Positions 57,310-64,000 of a DNA stretch of 64,000 nt are shown in pieces. Under the pieces are notes generated by a model. That model ran no database searches. It saw nothing but the letters and a program-made list of their open reading frames with translations, and was not told the DNA's origin. Source of the DNA: Pelagomonas calceolata (Eukaryota; Sar; Pelagophyceae; Pelagomonadales; Pelagomonadaceae); contig CAKKNE010000005.1 in assembly GCA_918797485.1 (NCBI GenBank), forward strand, positions 3,596,001-3,660,000. The letters are read 5' to 3'. Each line of letters begins with the position of its first letter. The first letter of the stretch is position 1. Both the position numbers and the translations under genes were made by a program.

Positions 57310-59851
57310 ATGCGGCCACACGCATGCATCGCAGCGCTGGCCGTAGCGGTACATGGCTACCTCCCGCCGCTCCCGACGCGCGACCTACGAACAAGACGCC
57401 TCGCCACGGTCCAAGACGAGCCCCAACAAACGAGGAAGGAGTTCACGGTGCCCAAGGCCGCGTCGACGCGGGAGACGGAAGTCCGGGCCGTGACCGCGTT
57501 GAGTCGAGACGGTAATGTGTCCTTGCCGGAAGTGTTTGTGGGGAATGATGGCTCTTCGCGGCAGTTGTATGATAATGGGGTGGTCATGCCCGTGGGCTGG
57601 ACGGGCGCATCTACTAGAAGACGCACGGGCAGTAAGTTCACGGGAACTTTACTAGCATCGACGGAGTTCCCCGTCGGCGACGCCGGAGCCAACCCCCAAA
57701 GGATAGCGCCGTTCTCGCGGAAGACGTGGCTCCAAGGTGTGCGAGATGATATCAGAAAACGATCACCGCTATACGCCCAGGACTGGTTCGACGGGTTGCG
57801 GAACCCGGCGAAGAGCGCCGGAGCCTGTTTATTTCTGTATTTTGCCGTGCTCGCGCCGGCGGTCGCGTTCGGTGGCGTCATGCAGACGGCGACGTGCGGG
57901 GCGCTGGGCCCGCGCGACGTGCTGCTGAGCTGCGGGCTGAGCGGCATGGCATACGCGTATTGGGCGGCGTCCTTTTTTCCTCGACGGCGTCGAGAGGAGT
58001 GACTCGCGATGCACGTCGAGAGAAACACAGAGAGGAGCCGCGCGTCGATGGCGTCGAGGTGGACGTATAAAGCTAGACGAGACGAATCGCCTCGAGATGG
58101 CGCGTGCAGAGAGTGGTTGGACAGACACACACAGACAAAGACACGGAAAAAAAAAACACAGGTGCCTCGCCGGCCAGCCCATGACCTTCGTCGCGCCGAC
58201 AGGACTCACTCTATCTTTCATCGGAGCATTGTCCGCCTGGACTATTAAATCTGGGGTCCCATTCCTACCGATGTACGCGTGGTGCGGCTGCTGGACGGCT
58301 TTATACCTCGCGGTCTTAGCGTCGTTCAACGCTTCTGGATTGATAAGGTACTGCACGCGCTTCACGGAGGACGTCTTCAACGCATTATTAGCCTTCAATT
58401 TTGTCTCAGAAGGGTTTTCTCCGGTGAGGAAAGTCATCGGGAACAGTCTCGCGTCGTCCAAAGGGGCTGCTGATGCTCTACTCGCTGCGAATGCGGCCGG
58501 TGGCACGTGTCTCGCTTGTCGGGCCTTCGCGGGAGCGCCCAAAACACGATTCTTTACCGCAAGAGCTCGCTCTCTACTCGCGGACTTTGGGCCAGCTGCT
58601 ACTATAGTCTTCGCCTCGTCCCTATTCTCGCTACCATCGGTGCGCAAGCTCGGCTCGCTGAAACGATTAACTTTAGGAGCGCCGCGCGAGAAGCTCTTTT
58701 CGTTAGTGGACATGGGCGCCCTATCGTTAAAGTACCGGTTGTTAGCAGCCATACCCGCTGTTTTTTTGGCGACATTGTTCTTCCTCGACCAGAACATTAC
58801 GGTCCGAACGGTCAATTCGCCCCAAAACAAGCTCAAGAAGGGCGCGGCGTATCATTTAGATTTGTTTGCTCTAGCTTCTATTACATTAGCGTCGTCACTG
58901 CTGGGCCTGCCGTGGATGTGCTCGGCGACGGTGCAGTCCCTGAATCACGTGCGGGCCTTGTCGACCTACGCCGACCAGGAGACACAAACGGTGGAGAAGG
59001 TCGATACGCCTCCAAAAGAGCCCTCGAAGCCGGCGCCGCTCGCCGCGCCGGCGGCCCAGAAAAGGCCTTTACCTTCTCCTGACGAGATCATCCGCGCCGC
59101 AAAAACCGAGCCGCCCGCCAAAAAGCCCCTCCCGAAGGCCGGCGACATCATCCTCGCGCGGTCTCTGGTGTCGGTCCAGAAACGCACGACCACCCAACCG
59201 CAGAAAGGGATTAGTTTTGGCGGCTATGCGAACGACTACTTGGAAGTTGTCAATAAAACGTTGTCGGTGAACAGGACGCAGGAAGATAGAGCCGAGGCCG
59301 TCGCGGCGGCCAGTCGTGCTACGGCCGGCGGCGGGGCCGCTCGCGTCGCGCAGGCGAAAGAGTTGGCATCAAAACCGGTCAACGTCGTGACGAAACCTAC
59401 CGTTTCCGGCGACGTCAAGGATGTCGTGGAGACGCGTTTGACTGGTTTCACGGTCCATGCTTTAGTGTTGGCTTCGCTGGGTTTTGCGCCGGTACTAGCA
59501 GAAGTGCCTCTGGCCGTCGTCTGGGGCGTGTTCCTCTTCCTCGGCTTCAAGGTCATGGCGGGCAACCAGTTTTTAGGGAGAGTCGTGTCGCTGTTTATTG
59601 ATCCAAGAATGCTCAACCCGACGAGTGAGGCGGAACGGGCCGTCGTCGAGTTAGGACGGAAGCGGGTCCTGCGGTACACGGCGGTCCAGGCGTCCTGCTT
59701 AGCCGCTCTATGGTTGTTGAAACTCAATAAAGCGACGGCCATGGTCTTCCCGTCCGTGATTGGGGTCTTGCTCGTGCTGCGCGCGTCTCTATTGCCCCGG
59801 GTGTTTTCACCTAGAGAGCTGCTGACGCTGGACACGGAGATAGATCGGTAA
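57310..59851 (+). CDS. SLC4-family bicarbonate/borate-type anion transporter, two exons
   Basis: Exons 57310-57956 and 58162-59851 join in phase 2, giving 778 residues. The first 20 residues look like a signal peptide. Exon 1 ends in the first SLC4 membrane segments (DIRKRSPLYAQDWFDGLRN, FLYFAVLAPAVAFGGVMQ, LLSCGLSGMAYA) and exon 2 resumes with GQPMTFVAPTGLTLSFIGAL; in SLC4 and BOR proteins these two stretches are contiguous, so the intron is well supported. IPAVFLATLFFLDQNIT and LDLFALASITLASSLLGLP are later transport-core helices. A Pro/Lys-rich loop of about 120 residues lies between late helices. Substrate (bicarbonate or borate) is open; diatom SLC4 proteins import bicarbonate for carbon concentration. 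Confidence 0.85.
57957..58161 (+). other. intron of the SLC4 gene
   Basis: 205 nt, donor GTATTG, acceptor AAACACAG. It contains GCGTCGATGGCGTCGAGG, close to the internal palindrome of the introners, so it may be an old member. End inverted repeats are not recognisable. Confidence 0.65.
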
Positions 59852-60036
59852 TTCATCCATAGTTCTTAGTAGTATCGCGTCGTCGCGGCGAATGCGGATG
59901 CGGATGCTCTGGATCTTGCTCTGCCTTTCCAGTGTTTCATGGGATTTCCCCACGGCCTAACTAACGCCCGACGTCTTGCACAATCGACGCGAAAGCAACG
60001 CCTATTACGATACCAACGCGCGTAGTGAGTTTCATC

Positions 60037-60976
60037 ATGATCCGTAAGCTTGCTCTTGTTTTAGCCCTCTCTGCCTCGAGCCAAGCACTGCTGCAGCCGC
60101 GCAATCGCCGCGCCCTGTCAGTCCGCGGCGGTGGCGACACCCTTACTAATGTACGCTTCCCGCGCCGTGAACAGATTGACTTTTGCGACCGCGCGTGGGG
60201 CCGCGGCGCCGGCGGGCCCGCGTCAAAGTTGGTTTAAATCTATAGCGTGCGTGCCCGCTTACCTTCTCTCTCCCGCGGCGCGCGGGCGCGCGGCGACGCC
60301 GCGACGGTGGCACGCGCAGGTCGCCGCCGGCCTCATCGGCGCGCAAGGCGTCATGTCGTACCTCGGTCCCGCCCAGACGATGGAGAGCTACGGCATGAAG
60401 AGTGATGCATTCACGGACGCCATCGTTCGCGGCTCCGGCGCGTGGCAGATGTGCGCGGCGGCCACTATGGTACTCGACGAGGAGACGATCCTGGACAAGG
60501 CTTTCATCCCCGTGATCGCGGCCATGCTCCTATACATCCCCGCCATTACTGAAGTCAAGGGCGGCATACCCAAGGAGCCTCTCGTCGCGTGGCTCGGCGT
60601 CCACGTGGTCCTCGCGACGCTGGCGGAGTCCGGCAAAGTGAACAAATGGGTGGCGCCGGCGCTCTACATCTTCAACGGCGCCCAAGCCTACTTCGCGCCC
60701 GAACAAACGTTCAAGCTCTACGGCGGCCCCGCGCTCTCGGCGGAGGGCGTCCACGTGACCCGCGTCTGGGGCACGGCTATGCTCTGCACCGCCGCTTACC
60801 TGTCCGCGCTCGCGAACGGCGACGGCGCGCGCAAGGGCGTCGGCTACGCCTACCTCGTGGCCGCCGGCACCGTTATCCGCTCATTCGTGTTCGACACCGA
60901 CCTCGGCGTTTCGCGTCCCATCCTGGCCGCATGGATCGTCGCCTGCCTCGGCATCGCGTACCTCGGGCTCAACTAG
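60037..60976 (+). CDS. plastid- or ER-targeted polytopic membrane protein, unknown, two exons proposed
   Basis: Exons 60037-60130 and 60246-60976, phase 1, give 274 residues. MIRKLALVLALSASSQALLQPRNRRALSVRG is a strong signal peptide with an S-x-A-L cleavage region and transit-like continuation, but it lies in a different frame from the body, so a 115 nt intron is proposed (donor GTGGCG, acceptor ATCTATAG). The body has about six hydrophobic helices (for example KAFIPVIAAMLLYIPAI, ILAAWIVACLGIAYLGL) and conserved-looking PEQTFKLYGGP and GPAQTMESYGM repeats, suggesting internal duplication. Not recognised. Alternatively the body starts alone at an ATG near 60149. Confidence 0.55.
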
Positions 60977-61081
60977 AAGAGGCGCGCTGGGCTGATCCCC
61001 GACCAAGCGGGGACTACTACTACTAAGCCTCCTTACATCGACAACATTCTTACAGTTCGTCTCTCCGCCGCTTCGCGCGTC

Positions 61082-61720
61082 TTACAGTTCGTCCCTCCGC
61101 CGCTTCGCGTACGCCGCGTAGCGCCTCCGCACCTCGGCCGGGTCCACGCGCCTCCCGTTAACCGTAAAGCGCACGTTCCCCTGGCCGACGTGGTCGCCGA
61201 CCTTCTTCATGATGTGTTCTAAATCAAGCTTCGACAGGGTCCATACCAGCCAAGACATGGAGCTCTTGAGGAGCGACCGCTTGATCCGCACCGCGTAGGA
61301 TTCGCCAGGGCTCGTCGGCCAGGCTCGCTCCACGGACTGCTTCAGCGATTGCTCGAGGAGCGTCGCGTTCGACCAGGCCTTGGCGATGTGCTCGCCGTAT
61401 CCTTTGAACGCGTCGCCAAATTCTTCTTCGAAGCGGAATAGCGCTGCGAACAAGGCCTCCTCGGGCGGCGTGCCCGCTGGTGGCTTGCTCGCGCCGCCCG
61501 GCTGCGAAAGGCTCTCGTAGGCGTCGTGGATCTTGATGAATTCATTACTATCACCTCCTTTGTCCGGGTGGTGCTCGCGGGCCAAACGCTTGTACGCCTT
61601 CTTTATCTCTTCGGGTGTGGCGCCCTTACGCAAGCCCAAAGTCCTCAGCGCGTCGCTTTCGAACATGCCAGCTGCGCTGAAGAACGTCAGCACGCATGTG
61701 AGGAGCCACAGCACTCGCAT
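61082..61720 (-). CDS. DnaJ/Hsp40 protein with signal peptide
   Basis: 212 residues from ATG at 61720 (MRVLWLLTCVLTFFSAAG, a signal peptide). The J domain (about 22-75) has LGLRKGATPEEIKKAYKRLA and the HPD signature in REHHPDKGG, then FIKIHDAYESL. The Gly/Phe and zinc-finger regions are missing. A helical tail with a possible amphipathic stretch follows, ending KRRRDEL, close to the ER-retrieval signal (K/H/R)DEL. This supports an ER-luminal co-chaperone for BiP. It diverges from the dynein gene. Confidence 0.85.
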   Translation of the reverse strand: MRVLWLLTCVLTFFSAAGMFESDALRTLGLRKGATPEEIKKAYKRLAREHHPDKGGDSNEFIKIHDAYESLSQPGGASKPPAGTPPEEALFAALFRFEEEFGDAFKGYGEHIAKAWSNATLLEQSLKQSVERAWPTSPGESYAVRIKRSLLKSSMSWLVWTLSKLDLEHIMKKVGDHVGQGNVRFTVNGRRVDPAEVRRRYAAYAKRRRDEL

Positions 61721-61963
61721 GGTGAAAGCCTCCAGCCGGCTGTACCCTGGCAAGGGCTGACGGCTTACTCGCCCGCGCAGCGCTAACTACAGCACTGTCA
61801 GCAGACGAGTGTCGAGCTGTGTAGCGACGAATGAGGACTATTGCCGCGGCAGCGATGGCGTGCCGTTGCACAGCAGCGAGGGCAACACTAAGACGCAATA
61901 TAGAAGGACCTGGTGCCCCTATTTGGCAGCCTCCACGCGTAGCAAAGTGCCGCATGCGAGTTA

Positions 61964-61985
61964 GCTAGCGGCAGTGACACACTAA
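61964..61985 (-). promoter_or_regulatory. palindromic promoter motif, copy 13 (diverged)
   Basis: On the minus strand: TTAGTGTGTCAC, TGC, CGCTAGC. It lies 244 bp from the DnaJ start and 61 bp from the dynein start. Confidence 0.5.
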
Positions 61986-62045
61986 TCAATACAAATATTT
62001 AAGACAGCCAAACCGCGCAATTGCGCAGCGTCGCGCAGCGATGCA

Positions 62046-64000
62046 ATGAGCGCTCCGCTGCAAGACAAGCAGAACATCGATAGTTCAGTTGTGATGTCGG
62101 CTGAAAAAAAGCCACCAGGAACGCCGTCGCGCGCCGCAATGGAGGCCGCAGCGGCAGACACGCCAACGACGCCGCCGCCTGGGATGACCGCGGAAGAGGC
62201 TGACGCGGAGACGCCGGTCATGAGCGCCGAGGCCGCGGACGCCGAGACGCCGGAGCCGGCGACGCCCGAGCCCGCGACAACAACAACGCCGGCCACGCTC
62301 GACGCGCTCCACAATTACCTGGGCCCGCTCTGCCAGGCGCTGCTCGGCGCGACGCCCGAGGCCCTACGCCGCGCGGATGATAGTAATGTGGCCTGGTTCG
62401 CGGGCCAGCCGGCCGGGTCCACGCTCGTGTGCACGACGGACGACGACGGCAATGTAACGTACCACCGCGGCCGGAGTCGTAGCGGCGCGTCGAGGTACGT
62501 GGTCGTCGCGTCGACGGCTCCCTTGGGACCGACCATATCGGAAGGAGGGTTAGCGGCGGACGCGTTGACAGTCGTATTAAGTGGCAGAGACGCGGATCCG
62601 ATAAACGAGGCGAAGGGCGTCGTGCGCGCGGCACTGGCGCCGCTCGTCGCCGAGGTCGAGGACGAGACTTCGAACGTGGCCGCGGTGAAACGACGGCTGG
62701 GCGAATTAGATGCCGCTCTATCTAGGTGCGGTCACAAGGGCGACGCGGCCCTGGTCTCGCTACCACTTACACCTCCACCGAAGATCGCGGACCTCCTCTC
62801 GCACATGAAGAGTGATGAAGTCGCCGATCAGATAGGAGAGGACTCTACCATAGCCGACCGCTGCGCCGAGAGCGTCGCGGCGTGGGCCGCTTCTACTCGT
62901 GCACTGGCCGAGCTCGTCGAGTCCACACAAGATGACAATAATCCTTTGTACTTCGCTTCCACGCCGTCGGGCTGCGACGCCTTGCACGCCGAAGTGGAGC
63001 GCTGGCGCGCCTATTCAGCTGCCGTTAACAATGCTCAGACGACGCGGAAGAGTGCATCTGCAGTCGCTCTAGGTGCCATCCTCAAGAGAAACCGGAGGTT
63101 CGTGGCTGCTGCCCAATTAGATGACGGCGTCACGGGACCTTTACAGAGAGCGGCGGACGCGTGTAGGGACGCCAAGAGTCTCTTGTCATCTTTACCGTTG
63201 GATCGACTGGAGTCCGCCGCCTCGCTACCCGACTTGACGGAGACGTCTGATAACTTCTTCAAAGCACTAGGCAAGCTCAAAGCCACTAGACGATATGATA
63301 TGTCAAGGGCCGCTCGTTTAGTCGAGTGCGCGTCTTCTGCCATAGGAGAACGAGCCTCGTTCCTACTCGAAGACCAAAAGTCTCTCCTAGATGAGTCAAA
63401 TGAAGACGCCTTCGAGCATGCGGAGCAGTTGTTTCGTGTCACGCGGCAAGGGTGCCGCAAGTTCCGGGAAGTAGCTTTGGACTTAGCGAGGCGAGGCGCC
63501 GACGTCTCCCTCAACCTAGTCTTGGATCATGAGCGCGTCGAAAAGCGATTGACACAAGTCAAGGACTTCCTCCGGCGCCACGCGACCTTCCGAAGAGTCC
63601 TCGACGAGGCTTTGAGTGGAGACGAACGGCCTCTCGCCGAACTCGACGGCGCGTTCCGGGAATTCCGCGAAAGTCTGGGTAGCAAAGTCATCGACGCGTC
63701 GTTCGACGGCGACGCGACCTGGAATGCCGCAGCAGCACATTACCAAAAGCGCGTCACGCACTGCGAGACTTTAGCTGCGCAGCGCATGGCCGAGTCGCTC
63801 GACCAGGCGTCGGGCACGGACGCGGTCTTCGAGGTCTTTAAGGCCTTCCAGCCTTTGTTGGATCGCGTGCCTGTTCGCAGGGCGGCGCAGAGAAGGCAGT
63901 CTGAGTTGATAGAAGCGGTAGCATCTGAACTTGATGCGTTGAAGACGGCCTGTACTCGTAGATATGAAAATTCGGGCTGTCGGTCCCTAGATGTGCTGAG
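62046..64000 (+). CDS. DYNC1H1: cytoplasmic dynein heavy chain, N-terminal tail, cut by window edge
   Basis: Open from ATG at 62046 to the last base, 651 codons, with no stop. The first 85 residues are Pro/Ala/Thr-rich. From about 300 the sequence is helical and matches the dynein DHC_N1 tail: NPLYFASTPSGCDALHAEVE then RWRAY (the usual E-W-x-x-R), and FEVFKAFQPLLDRVPVRRAA followed by QSELIEAVASELDAL, which parallels 'F-R-V-F-A-R-F-N-x-L-F-x-R-x-x-I-R-x-A-x-x-x-x-Q-x-x-L-I' of cytoplasmic dynein 1. The ATPase ring should follow outside the window. The tail homodimerises and binds intermediate chains. Dynein-2 is the main alternative. Confidence 0.75.
   Translation, partial: MSAPLQDKQNIDSSVVMSAEKKPPGTPSRAAMEAAAADTPTTPPPGMTAEEADAETPVMSAEAADAETPEPATPEPATTTTPATLDALHNYLGPLCQALLGATPEALRRADDSNVAWFAGQPAGSTLVCTTDDDGNVTYHRGRSRSGASRYVVVASTAPLGPTISEGGLAADALTVVLSGRDADPINEAKGVVRAALAPLVAEVEDETSNVAAVKRRLGELDAALSRCGHKGDAALVSLPLTPPPKIADLLSHMKSDEVADQIGEDSTIADRCAESVAAWAASTRALAELVESTQDDNNPLYFASTPSGCDALHAEVERWRAYSAAVNNAQTTRKSASAVALGAILKRNRRFVAAAQLDDGVTGPLQRAADACRDAKSLLSSLPLDRLESAASLPDLTETSDNFFKALGKLKATRRYDMSRAARLVECASSAIGERASFLLEDQKSLLDESNEDAFEHAEQLFRVTRQGCRKFREVALDLARRGADVSLNLVLDHERVEKRLTQVKDFLRRHATFRRVLDEALSGDERPLAELDGAFREFRESLGSKVIDASFDGDATWNAAAAHYQKRVTHCETLAAQRMAESLDQASGTDAVFEVFKAFQPLLDRVPVRRAAQRRQSELIEAVASELDALKTACTRRYENSGCRSLDVL

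Noticed and set aside
60151-60174. 24 nt GT-AG candidate intron in the 60 kb membrane-protein gene
   Set aside because: It is too short for a normal intron and does not change frame, so it cannot connect the signal peptide to the body.
1-64000. Prophage, CRISPR, rRNA operon or retroelement
   Set aside because: No direct-repeat arrays with unique spacers, no rRNA-like stretches, and no reverse transcriptase, integrase or capsid-like frames were seen.

Overview
The window looks like nuclear DNA of a GC-rich, gene-dense eukaryotic alga. A pelagophyte or other ochrophyte close to Aureococcus fits best, but this is an inference. The basis is eukaryote-only genes (XPG nuclease, kinesin-7, KIN17, DCN1-like, pICln, dynein heavy chain), N-termini that look like signal plus plastid-transit peptides, DUF285 repeat proteins, and short introns shaped like the introner transposons known from Micromonas and Aureococcus. 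I see no rRNA, tRNA, CRISPR array, prophage or retroelement.

Layout. 0-12.5 kb: F-box/kelch protein (cut by the left edge), XPG/Rad2 nuclease, MYND protein, RING protein, pICln, kinesin-7 and a second RING protein. 12.6-13.2 kb: a hAT-type miniature transposon. 13.3-20.3 kb: IMPACT/YigZ protein, small unknown proteins, a proline-rich membrane protein, a DUF285 protein, a sulfotransferase-like gene split by an introner, and an OTU protease. 20.3-22.2 kb: gene-poor, with degenerate repeats. 22.2-31.6 kb: two glycosyltransferases, thymidylate kinase, a Tudor-like protein, Nudix hydrolase, a PUB-domain protein, a second hAT miniature element, and KIN17. 31.8-36.7 kb: a 1,651-residue kexin-like membrane protease. 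37-51.6 kb: polytopic membrane protein, CRAL-TRIO protein, Sfi1-like coiled coil, DCN1-like, OmpA-domain protein, FSH1-type hydrolase, rhomboid. 52-64 kb: lysophospholipid acyltransferase, F-box protein, a leucine-zipper exon, epimerase, RNase II-like N-terminal protein, SLC4 anion transporter, membrane protein, DnaJ, and the start of a cytoplasmic dynein heavy chain that runs off the right edge.

Organisation. Most genes are single-exon and lie in divergent pairs. The most striking signal is a near-palindromic 23-24 bp motif (GCTAGTGTCTTAC, 3-4 variable bases, CGCTAGC). It occurs once in each of 13 intergenic regions, usually midway between two divergent start codons and 60-300 bp from them, in either orientation. 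It behaves like a shared bidirectional promoter element. The second main signal is a family of about 130-200 bp introner-like introns. Two copies have perfect 14 bp terminal inverted repeats, and their predicted splicing leaves the duplicated target site plus one Cys codon in frame. Both hAT miniature elements show 8 bp target duplications, and the ends of one resemble the promoter motif.

All calls come from reading the sequence. Exon joins rest on frame and family alignment, not on transcripts.
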